DNA from: Linanthus parryae | Lineage: Eukaryota > Streptophyta > Magnoliopsida > Ericales > Polemoniaceae | Reading direction: 5' to 3' | Assembly: GCA_023055425.1 (NCBI GenBank) | Contig: JALGPY010000003.1 | Location: 20,953,001 to 21,017,000 of the forward strand | Length of the DNA stretch: 64,000 nucleotides | Shown here: one piece after another, positions 1 to 12,100 of the stretch | How the letters are laid out: each line of letters starts with the position of its first letter | Numbering within the stretch: position 1 is the first letter of the stretch | The notes under the pieces: model-generated | Seen by the model: only the letters and a program-made list of their open reading frames with translations | Told to the model about the DNA's origin: nothing | Database searches by the model: none | Program-made: the position numbers and the translations under genes

Positions 1-558
1 AATCAGTTCTCTCATCTGGCTTTCTCTACGCAGACTATACATGGTTCGGGGTAGTAACCATGCTCGAATGGCCATAAACCAATTTCACCTTGGAACTTAT
101 TCCAATGCGACAAATGAATCCGTCTGACAGGGTCTTGCACTATTGATTGATGTCCTGCTCTTGTCATAGGCCATGCGCCTCACATGAAAGGAGTCATCAT
201 ATCATTGGCTTCTAGCACTTATCGGGATTCTGTCTCATCTTCTCACTCACCTGGACTATCCAAGATATCGTAAAGGCGGTTGCTCGTGTGAGAGAGTCAA
301 CCTAGTGTCCGCGCGACATGTTCTATGCTAGTACAGGATATGTAAACGTATCATACACGTATCGAAACAACATGTAGCATAACAAATCCAATTAAAATCC
401 AATTATCAATGTCTCATATGCTCATCAATCATATTGCCAGTGATCGACTACCGAGTCCCAATTTTCTAAAACAATCCACAAAGACGACTCTTATGTGGTT
501 TAGGAATGGGAGGTGCCTACATTATTGGCCCGTAGTTGACCTACTCCAAGATTACTCT

Positions 559-3500
559 TCAGGTAGTTAGATTACCTTTTGTGAAATCAGTACCTCTTTC
601 TATATGTTTGGCCTTATCAAAGTACTGTAGCCGTACGCTAGCACTACAGGTTGGTTGACAGCCCATAAGCTTATCAGAAACCTTCTTATCCAAACATATT
701 TCTGTCCGGTGACAGAACATGCAACCGTGCTTCGCTTCCATGATCGATGGAGCGATCTAATGTGACTGTGCAAAACTTATGCTGCTGTTCCATGGGATGC
801 CATCTAGCATGGACCATTGCCTGAGGCGGATCCACGTGTATCTAGGTCCCCACCCTAGTCAGCATGCATAGCTGGCTAGTCTAAGCATCATCTCCGATAG
901 TTATAACACGTGATCCTTCGTACAGAGTATCCTTTTGGTTGCAATCTAGTGTCTTAAGTTAGATTTCCTGAAATCCACTCTTCCGATTGCATAAGGTTTG
1001 TGGGGTCTCAGTATATACCATAGTATATAGCAGACTCACACTGCATCGGGCACTTTGGTCATTTGGTCAATCTTGTATGGTGTCTTCTAGGGCACATATT
1101 CAGGCTCGTAAAATCTTGCAGCGAGTTATAGGAGTATCACATGGCATTAGGTCCATTACATGGAATCGTTCAGAGTATCTTCTTGTTGTCCGCCTTATGC
1201 GTCAATAAAAGAAGTCATTTTGAACGAACGCGAGTGCATCTCGCCCTACTAATATCCTTCGTCACAAACCGAAAGGATAACCACCCTATAGTGGATGTGA
1301 AATAGTCCTTAGACTCTCCTGGAAATAGTGTGTCATCGATAATAAGTGACGTGTTCATCTACTCTCTACGACCGAGAGTGATATGCAGCGGTTTTCATCC
1401 ATTAATAAAATACTGCTGACTTAGAGGACTAATTAAGGTCACACATAGGCTTAATTAGCTTGCACCTATTTGTGCATCCGATCTTACATCTCGAAACCCT
1501 GTGGCCGAGTCATACAGATCACCTCTCTGATTTCTCTATTGAGAAATTCAGTCGTCACGTTTATCGAGAATGGATCCTTATTTCCATCATCACAACTATT
1601 ACCGATATCTCTGCAAGTCGTATGCCTTACTATGCTTCCGTCTGTGTCACTCTGATTGTCTTTGGAAATACATTCATTCCCAATAGACTAATATCCAGTT
1701 GGAAAAGTTAAGCTAGTCTTAAACTTGGTTGGTCCCTTACAGACTCTAACTTTTCCTGTAAAGGCTACTTTTCATTCTTCATAATTAGGGAACGATAAGG
1801 CATAGTATTCTATCCTATCGATTATGCAAGGTGATCCTTAAGATCATCGCTTCGATCTCAAACAGTGATGGGATATGCTCCTACGAGCAATTCCTTTGCA
1901 TTGGAGGATCATAGTTTGCTCTCACCCCTATGGATGGGCACCTAGCTTAGAAATTCACTCCCACTGTCCGAAAGATCCTTGAGGGACTAATTCCTCATAA
2001 TGGACTAAGGAACAGGGTATTTTCTAGCGGTTCCTCCATGCTCGCGGAGATCATCATCTCTACGAACATTATCTTAACTATGGACATCTCCTTATGAGAA
2101 ATCATATATCTTGTGAATCCATTTGCGTTCCACTACTAATCGGCTGTTGCGTTTCGAATACGTAACCCCCTAGAGTACTAGTATGGGAATACATGTTACT
2201 CCATGAAGATACATTTCTTCCATCCAGGGTCTAAATTCCTTCTTGTCAGGTGATGAAATATCCTGGGACAATATCCTAGGTTCATCATCATCTTGCGTGG
2301 TGACCACCATGGCCTCCCCTTCGATGTCAAATCGTCGACGGAGTGTGCTCCAAAGAGCGTTCCTACGCAAAGAGGGTTCTTCTTCAGCATTATCGTCATA
2401 TACGATATGCCACTCACTAGGTAAGGCACTCCCACTGTTCTCAAGGTCCATAGGAACATATTCCTCTTGAGTAGTGGTGAGTTGAGTGTCATCTAGTGGT
2501 TCCTCGTCCTCGTAGAGAATTCCATCTCCACGAGCTTCTCCCTGACTAGGAAAACTTAGTTAGCTCATAAGCTGCCGATCCCCATGGCCTAAGGTGACCT
2601 CATATAGGTTGCCTTCTGGTCCACATCTCGTAGGGCGTAGTGACTACAGACTTGGTGGGTATTTGGTTGAGTACATCGACAGCCGTTTAACAAAGCGTCT
2701 CCTCAATATAGGGAACATGTGCTTTGCACGCACTATCATACATCGAACCATCTTCAGGCAGTATCCTACTCCTCCTATCCTCTACAGCATCCTGCTGCGG
2801 AGTGCGGGGAATGCACAGCTGCCTTACTACTCCTTTCCATCACATAGCTCTTGCTAAGATAGATACTCGCAATCTCATTCTGGCTAAGGACATATCCTTT
2901 TATCCAGACGGTTTTCTACCTTTTGTAGATACCTGTCTCAAGCACTCTTGTGCCTCAGACTTATGTGGCCCAAGCACACATAGTTGAGATGCGTACAATA
3001 ATCCACGAATGTGATGGAACAGTAAGCACCATGTCTTAGCTTTAACTTTTAATGGATCACAATAACAAAATGAATAATATGTAAAGACTCAATAATCCTT
3101 ACTGCTTTACTGGATGGTTCGCCTTTCGCCTTTCGTGTAAGGCAAGAATCACACACAGGTAAGGGTACCTTGGGCATATTCCAAGCAGGCCTACCTTAGC
3201 TAGCCTGAACATCCTTTCCTGATGTAGTGTGTCACAATCTAGCGCGCCACATATCAGAATCTTAAGGCACAACCCTAGAGTTGATATCCAAAGATCCTGA
3301 GGCGTTATTCATGCTAGAAATCAAGAGTGCATAACCATTCATAACATGACCAATTCCAAAGTAAAACTGTAACCAAAACAAATTTTTGGTGGCTATTCCC
3401 TCAAAGATAATCTTATGGATCCTTAGACGAGAATTTAGCGCCATGTCTGGCCTTCTAGTCTTAGGGAAACATCCTTTTCCTCCTTTGCATTTGCCTGTCT

Positions 3501-4152
3501 TGGGATATTGGTCAGGTACCAATATTTTGCCCTTATTCCCTTATCCTTGCCCCACCTGCTCCACGGTCCTAATACCGGGCTAGGGACTACATCTGCCTAT
3601 CATACTTCATTCACAGTCTTTTAGCAATCATATATTGCTTAGACTTCAAAAGTATGCTGAACTAGTATTCTAAGCAAGCACTTGGTTGCTTAGATCCTAG
3701 AACGGAGCGATGTTTGGTCTTATCCATCTCGACACTCTCAAAGTGTGTCATATAACGTTTTCATGGCACTTTCATGAAACGTGGCAGAGATAGCAACAAA
3801 TTGCTAATTGGATAACTTAAACATCTCATCATAACGTCATGAATCTCTGATGCTATGGTTGAGTACTAATCTCAGATACTATAGTCGAGTACCAAAATTT
3901 TATGATTTGAGTTTGATAGTTTAAGGTGGGATTTATGAGTCATTACTCACACCATTTAATGAGGCAAATGGCTAAGGTGGATCCAAGATTCTTCTTTGGC
4001 TCATTCCTACAATCTTTGAATCTCAAAGTGGTCTTGAACTTGCTGATGAGGTCATTTCCCCACCTTGGCATAGCACGCTCTATGAAATTTATCTTGACTG
4101 CCTCCCACTTATTGGTTAGCCTAAATATAATGTTCATGTGCTGCTGTGACAA
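559..4152 (-). pseudogene. gag-pol relic of copia element A
   Basis: Frame-shifted remains of a copia polyprotein. At 2170-2451 the translation ends with SSPDKKEFRPWMEEMY, which resembles the segment just before the copia RT. The RT block with MTRPQGFEM-like residues lies near 1500. The part at 559-741 resembles the end of copia RNase H but has lost the catalytic context. The gag part (3943-4152) shows only a weak match. Many stops and shifts prevent any product. This is decayed coding sequence, not a host gene. Confidence 0.6.
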
Positions 4153-5397
4153 CTATTCATCACAAGTTCGACCATACTTGTAGGTGGTTTGACAAACTAT
4201 GTCCAACGATTTGGCTACATAGTACGATGACTTGTCATATCGTTTATTGTCATTTTAGCCTTTACAGTTTCGATTTAGACACGATTGATCTTGAGACATT
4301 GCATAAGAAATTAATACTAGCATTTTATTAGCTCTGAAATAACATGATACATAGATTAAAATTCATTGTTCCTCATAAGGACTCCACCAAAACCTAGTAG
4401 CTATTCTAGGAATCAAATATCGTCACTTATGATTCCCTATTAGTTTCAATCATGTATAATCATGTGAGCTCTTTTGTTTTAGTTCCTTAGCATGCGAGGT
4501 TATACAGTTATATCCAATCACACGCAGTTATAACATAAAACAAGCATAAGCATAAATAAATATGCAATGGATGTGGCCCCTAAGGTGCACTCCCACTATT
4601 GAGAGTACTTCTTGAGCAATTCTTGAACTTCTCGCCTCATGGATCTCGCCTATCTCGAGTGCTCCTTGAAGCTTCCTTGTTCGTCTCTTTGCTCCATGCA
4701 CCTCGCGCCATAGCTTTTGGTTTGGCCACCTCTCATGAAGCTTCTATTCTTCAATCTTCACTAACTATCTTATTTCTAATAAGAAGTAACCTCTAATAGG
4801 CGATTTAGATGAGAAGAGAAGACAATAGAGTATGTAGAGAGGCACGACACGCAGGCCGTATTTTAATTGATTACATATTCAAAACCAAAACCAAATATAA
4901 AACCATCTAAGCCACATCCATGCATCAAACACATCCATTCAACCCACAACAGCATGTATAATAATAAAATAAACATACTGTAATTTTCTGGAAATTTCCA
5001 GAATTAAAGAATAATTACTGGAAATTAATAAGCAATAAATCAATCAACTAATAAGATCGAAAATTGCTCCCAACTACCTAGGATCTCACCTTCTGTCTTA
5101 TAAGGTAGTGAAAAATGTCCTAAGTCTCCAGAAAAAATTTGGGCTCAAAACAGTGTGTTTAAGGTCGTCTAACTGCCTCGGGAAGTGTGCTAAACACTAA
5201 TTAATTAATCTGGAAAATAATAAAATTTTCTGTTTTTCCAAAAATTATGAAAAAATCCCAGAAAATAGGAAACTTAATTCTGAGCATATAGAAAAAAAAT
5301 TGGCAAAAAATAGTGGCCGGAGGAGGGCTCGCGCGCCCACACGGGCCTCCGCGCGTGGGCGAGTCCGCCTCCGTCACGCGCCGACGTCGGCCGAGTG

Positions 5398-5550
5398 CCA
5401 CGTCATCGTGCCACGTGGCATGCCACGTCAACCATGTGTTGACGTCAGCTTCCAGGTCATCCCTCCACGTCAGCAGCCCCACGTGACTGCCACGTCATCG
5501 CCACGTCAGCCAATTGCTGGCGTGGCGCGCCACGTCACCATGCCACGTCA
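5398..5550. repeat. CCACGTCA motif array in the leader of copia A
   Basis: Seven exact CCACGTCA octamers start at 5398, 5423, 5465, 5490, 5501, 5530 and 5543. Related ACGT-core sites are CCACGTGG at 5411, GACGTCAG at 5441 and CCACGTGA at 5479. They lie in a GC-rich block (about 5310-5660) unlike the AT-rich surroundings, between the primer binding site and the gag relic, so they would be in the 5' untranslated leader of the element. The ACGT core with a flanking TCA is the type of site bound by plant bZIP factors; binding here is inference. Confidence 0.7.
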
Positions 5551-5967
5551 GCATGTCCGCCGCCGCCCTTTGGCGCGTGCGGCGCGTGGAGGCGCGTGGC
5601 TCCGCGTGGAGGCGGCGTCGGTGGCGCGTGAAGCCCACGCGCCGCCTTCCTGGCCTCCGTTTCCGGCGATTCTTATATCGTTGGAATCGTCTTTTCACCC
5701 TGATCACGATTATGTGTTCAAAACCTAATTTTAACATGTTTTGAAAAAAACTTTTTACTGCTCAGATCTAACAGTTCAGATTTACACAGTTCCGATTCAT
5801 AACTAATTCTCTGTTCGTTCAAAAATTACAAAATTTATATTTCTGGAATCCTCGTGAAAAACCCTATCTAACCATATAGGTTTCACTAACAAATTATGAA
5901 ATTTCAAAAAACTCGATTTTTTTAACTAATTCGGGAACGCATAACGAGGCACGAAAAACAAGCCTAA

Positions 5968-5980
5968 GGCTCTGATACCA
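5968..5980 (-). other. Primer binding site, tRNA-iMet type (copia A)
   Basis: On the minus strand this reads TGGTATCAGAGCC, the usual plant copia sequence complementary to the 3' end of initiator methionine tRNA. It lies one base from the LTR edge at 5982 and fixes the element's orientation. Confidence 0.85.
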
Positions 5981-5981
5981 A

Positions 5982-6440
5982 TGAAGGACGAACATGATCT
6001 ATCACATACAGATCTACAACATGAATTATAGCAGAAGATTCATGTGTTTACCTTGTCTTCCTTAGCTCCTATGCACATCGGATGATCGTAGGATGCTTGC
6101 TTTCACGTGCTCTTCTTGCTCCCACAGTCTGGCTCGAATCACTAGGACGAAAGCTCTAATCCACACCAAGTTCCACCAATGGAGGCTAGTTAGAGAGAGA
6201 GTCTAGGGTTTACTGTATTATGATCAGCACATGATCTCTACAGTGGTGTGTATTATTATGTCTCTAGCACTCATAATAATCTAGGAGGCTGTCTCCTTAT
6301 ATAGACAGACTTATACCTAATTGCAACGTTACCCCCTAGGGTTTGTCCTTGCTACTAACCCCATAAGGTTTGAGCTTGTCTCACCTAAACCCATAAGTTT
6401 AGGATAATTGCACTGTGCACCCCACATGGGCGCACCAAAT
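5982..6440 (-). repeat. 5' LTR of copia A (outer border approximate)
   Basis: The LTR starts with TG directly beside the primer binding site. A TATA box lies on the minus strand at 6295-6304 (CTATATAAGG). The outer border near 6440 is set only by loss of LTR-like character after the segment ending in gggcgcacc; without a second copy in the window it cannot be fixed, and this LTR may be truncated. Confidence 0.55.
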
Positions 6441-8370
6441 GCTAACAAGAACCATTCAACACCCAGACTGAAAAATCGCCGTAACCCAGCCCCCTTATTT
6501 ATCTTCGTCCACCACTTCTGCGAACCCAAAAAAGACATATCTAACCTCCATCACCGACGATGTCAAAGGGGAACGGGAAGGAAAAGAAGAACCAATCGAA
6601 GATAGAGAGTAATTTTAAAGTCCATCACCACCGCTTCGACTGCCGCTTCACAACCGCCACACCGCGAGTCCCGGATCTGAAAGAATGCTGGCCGCTCCTC
6701 CTCCATCTTCGATTCGATCTGTTTTATCTCTCTCCATCTTCGATTCCTCATCCGGTGTTGTGGGTAATGAACAGTGGAGGAATGGACTCTTTGGGTGGTT
6801 CGCCGTCGACTGGAATTGCGGGGACTCGAGGTGTTGGTCGTCGTCGGTTGTCTCGGAGGTGGCTGGGTTTGGTCGGGTCTGGGATTGTTCGAGTGAGGAT
6901 CGGAGGTGGAGGGGGAGAGAGTTATGTAGAGAAGGAGAACCAGAGAGGGGTCGGTGGTGAAGGTGAGAAGAGGGAGGCTAAATGTGAAGGGAAAGAGAAA
7001 TGGGTATTTATGTGGAAGGAGTAGGAGAATAATGGGTTAGAAATGGAAGGAGTAGGAGAATAATGGGTATTTATGTGGTGTAATTTGCTTTGATCTAAAC
7101 TTTTGTCTTTTCACAGCTCCGTTAGTGCGCCGTTAGATGATAACTCTGACAGGGGTGGTTTTTGTATATCTCCGAACACGAGGGTTGTTTTTGTATATAA
7201 CCCATACTCGAGGGTTGGTTTTTGTATTTTAACCTTTTAGTATTATATAAAGATTCATGATCAACTATAAATTAAATCTTTTGAAAAGAAATTTGGAAAA
7301 ACAATAAAAGTAATTAATATATATTCATCCTAAATTAATTATAAAATAAATTTAATATGGTCGAATTTCTTAATGAGATAAGCCTGCTTTATATTTTTTT
7401 TGAATTATACTGAGAATCTTTCAATGAACTTTCAATAGAAAACTGATTAAATTCATAAAGAGTTTTAACAGAAAAGTACATCTTTTTGTGATCATTATCA
7501 CTAGATATATTATTTTCATAAACAAAATATTTTAGTCAGAATTAAACTCTCTTACTTGGAAGATACGGAATAGAATCCTAAATAATCCCTAAGAAGAATT
7601 AGTGACTGACAAAGTGCTTGCTATTATCAACCCTGGCCGCCCCTAGGAAAATACTTGAAACCCAAAGATCACATAACTGATGATATCTGATGAGTTCTTG
7701 CTGGACTAGATTCCTGAAGCCTGAATTGCTGCAAGAACATGAGTTAGCAACATAGCTTTCTAAAGAAATAGACTCAGACCATTTATAATTCCTATACAAT
7801 GCACTACATAATACTATAAGCTATTCTCAATTGACAAACACTAAGAAACAATGCAGGATCTTAAATTGAACACATTCTGGTTCATCCTGTTTTAACAAGC
7901 ATTAAATCCGAGTACACGCAAAATGTGGCTGGTTTTTTCCCATTTGGGCTGACCATGTAAACAAAGATTATGTAAAAGGCCTTTTCTGGGTTAGTGGTTT
8001 AATACAAAGTCCATTCTACATCTCTTCACTGTAGCAATACCTTGCAAGGTGAAGCTATTGCAGTCAGTGATGCAGTTGTTCTTGCTTCTTGTTGAAGCTG
8101 ATTGTCAAGTCTTGATTCATGCTTAGAATAAAGATAAACCTCCTTGGTGCATTTATGGGGCAGTGCATGACATTTTGGAAATCTTTAAAGATTTAGGCTC
8201 TGTTTGGTTTGCAATGTTCTTGTTAGAGATGCAAGTTTCTGTAATTGCTTTTGTTCTTGATTAACAAATATTCCTCTTTCGCCCCGAAAAACAAACGAAC
8301 AGTGTAATTCTAATTATTTGTGTGTATATTCATGAGAGTTGTATATAAATTAAAACAAGAATGAAAGCAA
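6441..8370. other. Intergenic region without a supported gene
   Basis: A 154-codon frame at 6560-7024 (plus) has low-complexity composition (Arg, Gly, Glu runs), no recognisable domain and a weak start context, so I do not call it a gene. At about 7150-7230 a phrase close to gagggttgtttttgtatat occurs three times at roughly 35-base spacing, resembling the ends of some non-autonomous transposons. The rest is AT-rich with no pattern that I recognise. Confidence 0.5.
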
Positions 8371-8374
8371 AAAA

Positions 8375-8560
8375 TGGGTGTTAGCTCACTAGTAGAGTAG
8401 TTAAAGTGTCTGCATGATGTCTAGACGACGTAAGATATGATGTAATTCTCTAAAAAAGGGAAGAAAGCTCATAATACATGGACATAAATTTTTTACCATT
8501 CCTGTAAATGAGTGGTGGTAGAGCGTTTATGAGGGCCGGGTTCAAAGTCGGTAAACGACA
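8375..8560 (+). repeat. Possible tRNA-derived SINE remains
   Basis: Two tRNA-promoter-like segments lie close together: TTAGCTCACTAGTAGAG near 8380 resembles box A, and TGGTAGAGC followed by GGGTTCAAAGTC (8516-8560) resembles a box A / box B pair. No cloverleaf can be drawn, so this is not a functional tRNA gene. It could be SINE debris or coincidence. Confidence 0.3.
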
Positions 8561-8904
8561 AACAGGTACTACCTCTGTTTCCTCTCTTTCAGCCTACTTC
8601 ACTTTTTGACACTATTCACTGAGTCATTTTAACCCGGATATTTGATTAGCAAAACGATACAAGAATTTTGTAATCTTTGCATGATCATGCAGAGCAAACT
8701 TTACTCTACACTACTACACAAAAATTGCCAAAAAATTACATCGTTTTGCTTTCCAAATCACCGGGTCAAATTGACCCAGTTAAGGTTAAAAAAGTTAACC
8801 GAAGTTGAAAGAGAAGAAACAGTCATTGTAATTAAAGAAAGAAAAAAAAAAAAAAAACATTCTTCACCATTCCTAAAATGACCCTCAGATCTCCACCTTC
8901 TTCC

Positions 8905-8980
8905 AAAGGGCCCAATAACCATTAACGTTTCCTCACAAAACCCAGCCCAGTATCTTTATACGGGCTCCGATTTGGGCTTC
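8905..8980 (+). promoter_or_regulatory. UTP6 core promoter with three site II-type elements
   Basis: Within 200 bases of the UTP6 start codon are three TGGGCY motifs: GGCCCA at 8909-8914 and AGCCCA at 8944-8949 (reverse orientation), and TGGGCT at 8973-8978. A weak TATA-like ctttata lies at 8954-8960. Clusters of these site II elements are typical of plant ribosome-biogenesis and proliferation genes, which fits the downstream gene. Transcription start is not determined. Confidence 0.55.
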
Positions 8981-9107
8981 GATATTACTCACGTTCGCAA
9001 CACAAACACACCACTGCCCTATTCTCTTCCTCAGCTCTCTCTCTCTTCCACCCTCTCAACGCCGACGAACCGAACCAGACAACCAAACCTCCCCCCAGCA
9101 ACCAAAA

Positions 9108-12100
9108 ATGGCGGACACGGTACAATACCGGCTCGAGCGAATGCTCAACGAGCTGGAAGACCTGGAGCGCCGCGGCATCTTCACCCGCACCGAGATAGCC
9201 GAGATCGTGAAACAGCGTAGGAAGTTCGAGTACCGGCTCAAGCGTCCGAGCCCACTCAAGCAGGACTTCGTCGATTATATCGACTACGAGAAGCGGGTCG
9301 AGAGGCTGCGTCTGCTGCGGAAGAAGGAACAGGGTCGGGAGATGAAGAAGCAAGGGAATAAGAAGATGAAGAAGTCGGTTTCTGATTACGCTGGTGTTGC
9401 GAGGATTGTTGAGATTTATCGTCAGGCGACGAACCGGTTTAAGGGGGATCTTGAGTTGTGGTTTCGGTATTTGGAGTTTTGTCGGGAGCGGAGTAATGGG
9501 CGGATGAAGAAGGTACATTTGAAGCTCTCTTCTTAACAAAGTATTGTTACTGATATGCTGATAATACTTGCCACCAAGTTTATGATTTTGCTTGATGGTT
9601 TTTGGCTAATTGAACATGAAATGGAAGAGAAAGTGTGGAAATTGAAAGGTTTTGTTTTAAAGACACCTGTGATTGAACATGTTTAGTATCGCGGATGATT
9701 GGATTAAAATCCGCCTCTTTTCAACAATTTCATTTGTTATCCCTGCAAATTGTAATCTGATAATCTGCAGATTAAAACAATGTCTGTGCAATTGTAGAAT
9801 CTCCAAAATTAGGGATTATGCAGATGAAAATCTCTGAAAAATTAGTTTTTGATATTTTTTTTTTACATTAGCATGATCACAGTTCAGTTATAAATAGGTG
9901 TATTCAATTACTTGATTTTAGAGCTCTTTAAATTTTGTTAAATGGACCAAGTTTAGTGTTCTGTAATTTCAGCTCATACCAAACAGATCAGTTAAGTTGG
10001 ATTTTCTTCTCAGATTATTTTCAGCTGATTATTGAGATTTTCAGCTGGTACCAAACATGCCCTAAATGAGGAAATTGGAGGTTTTGTTGATTGTGAATAT
10101 TTATGGCTTTTTAGTGGAATGGGAATTGATCTTAAGTGATGTCCGTTGATATTTCACTCTCTGGAATTGAATAATCAAAGTTCACATTTTATTTGTCATT
10201 TATGTAATCTGCATTAGGGCACTTCCTGAACTAATTTTGCTGTCTTTCGGACGAATGGGCTATAGGTAAACAAGGCTGAACCAGCTAATGTGTGATTTTG
10301 CTAGTCTCCTAAGTCCTGACACATACCTTGGACCATTTTGAACTATTTTGGATGACCCTATATTAGAGAACCTAGAATTACTAATTTGAGCCTGAATAAG
10401 TCACTGAGTCCCATTCAATTAACAAATTCATGGACTAAATATGTGCATTCACCTTTTTTTTGTTGCCTGGTTAGAATTGTTACTGCTTAGCATTGTTAAT
10501 GTAGGGTTTGATTCAGTTTCTTCTAGCCAGACACGTTCTCATGGAACTTGCTCCTTGTAGGTTCTGGCTCAGGTAATTAGATTTCACCCCAAGGTGCCTG
10601 GGGTCTGGATATATGCAGCAGCATGGGAGTTTGACCAAAATTTAAATGTAGCAGCTGCTCGAGCTCTCATGCAGAGCGGTTTGAGGTCTTGTCCAACATC
10701 AGAGGATCTTTGGGTAGAGTATCTTCGTATGGAGCTCACATACCTCAATAAGTTAAAGGCAAGGAAAGTAGCTCTTGGAGAAGATGAAGGAATGCTTTCA
10801 CGGGATCATCGAGATGCGGAGGTAGATCAATTGGAAAATGGAGACAAAGAACTATTTATGGCCCTTGATGAGAAAAAGGACAGCAAAGAAGAATCTGAGG
10901 AAAAACCGGATAAGTTCAAGGAGCAAGGTTTAAGCTTTCTTCGGACTGTCTATAGTGGTTCAGTTGCAGCCCTTCCTTCTAATTTCAATCTTAGAAAGCG
11001 GTTCATCGAGATACTAGAAGCAACAGACTTAGCTCACTCAGAAGAAATGCGGAAGGACATATTGGCTGATATGAAAAGAGATTTTTTGAGAGAACCAGAG
11101 TATTGGGACTGGCTTGCTAGACTTGAGACAGCTGATTCTAAAAGCACAGACATTAACTCTCAGTTAGACAGAGCTGTCCAGGTAAAAAGTTGATGTAATC
11201 ACTGCATTGGTGTTAAGACTCGTAGAGATCCATGCACCGCACCAGCTGATCCAAGGATACTAGTATAGTAATCATTACTTATAGTGTCTTATTTGGCTGT
11301 GTTTATTTCCTGCTCTGCCAGTTCTGCATGCATATTGGCATATTGCATCGAATTTTGTACAGTATGAAGTACCAGTGAGAATGAATTTGACCTACAACTT
11401 GCTAGTCAAAAGGATATGTTGCAGCACATGAGCAAGGCATACCATTTATGGTCTGAAGTCGCGAATCTTCTTCAGCAACCATAGTGACCTCTCTTAACTA
11501 CAATTTTATTCATAAGAGAGTCCTTAAAAACCAATTTGCTACTTGTGATTTACTGGGATGACCATTCCGGGAGGTTACTCTGTGCATTACACTTGAACGA
11601 CGTTGTTTTTAGATTCTTCAGATATAGATTACTCTGTGCATTACACTTGACCTCAATTTGAGTATCTGAATTGATTGTGGATTATGAAGGCTTGTTGTCC
11701 ACTCACCACTGTGACGCATATATATTCATTGAACCCACTTCTGGGGAAAACCTTAGCAGTTAGCACATAACTTGAATGGCCTTAACACTTGACCTGAATT
11801 TATGCTCATAACTAGATATAGCATGTACATTTCTTGGTAAATTTTTGCAAGTAGATGATATCACTTGCAAAGAAGATTCCTTAGAATGAAGTTGTGAGGT
11901 CTCAGAATTGTCTACTATTTAGTTGCTTTTAATAATGATGTAATGCTCAAAATTCATTACCTAAATCTTGCATAGGTATTTGAAGAGGCTATTGAAGTTG
12001 CTCCATCTGCTGCGATGTTCAGCTTGTATGCGGGTTTTCTCAAAGACAACATAATTCAGAGAAATAGAGAAGCACAAAATTCTAGTGTTATCATCCATTC

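Larger units (their letters stand above)
1..6440 (-). mobile_element. Decayed Ty1/copia retrotransposon A, truncated by the left edge
   Basis: A minus-strand copia element can be followed by relics in the expected order. From high to low coordinates these are a 5' LTR, a tRNA-iMet-type primer binding site, a GC-rich leader, gag/zinc-knuckle remains, GAG-pre-integrase (about 3110-3220, reading LPVCDSCL), integrase C-terminus (about 2590-2690, PTKSV and TPYEMW), the linker before RT (2170-2500), RT (about 1460-1720, MTRPQGFEM) and RNase H remains (about 560-900). No frame stays open for more than about 100 codons, so the copy is long dead. The 3' LTR is not visible and should lie left of the window. 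Order and orientation are secure; exact borders are not. Confidence 0.75.

Noticed and set aside
5300..5728. 142-codon frame in GC-rich DNA
   Set aside because: Lies in the copia A leader; long frames on both strands result from GC-rich composition and the CCACGTCA repeats.
6560..7024. 154-codon plus-strand frame
   Set aside because: Low-complexity composition, no recognisable domain or splice structure, and an overlapping frame of similar quality at 6685-6960; probably chance.
8516..8560. tRNA gene
   Set aside because: Box A and box B-like motifs are present but no acceptor stem or anticodon arm can be formed.
8985..9539. 184-codon minus-strand frame
   Set aside because: Complete antisense overlap with UTP6 exon 1, Leu/Pro-rich shadow of a conserved exon.
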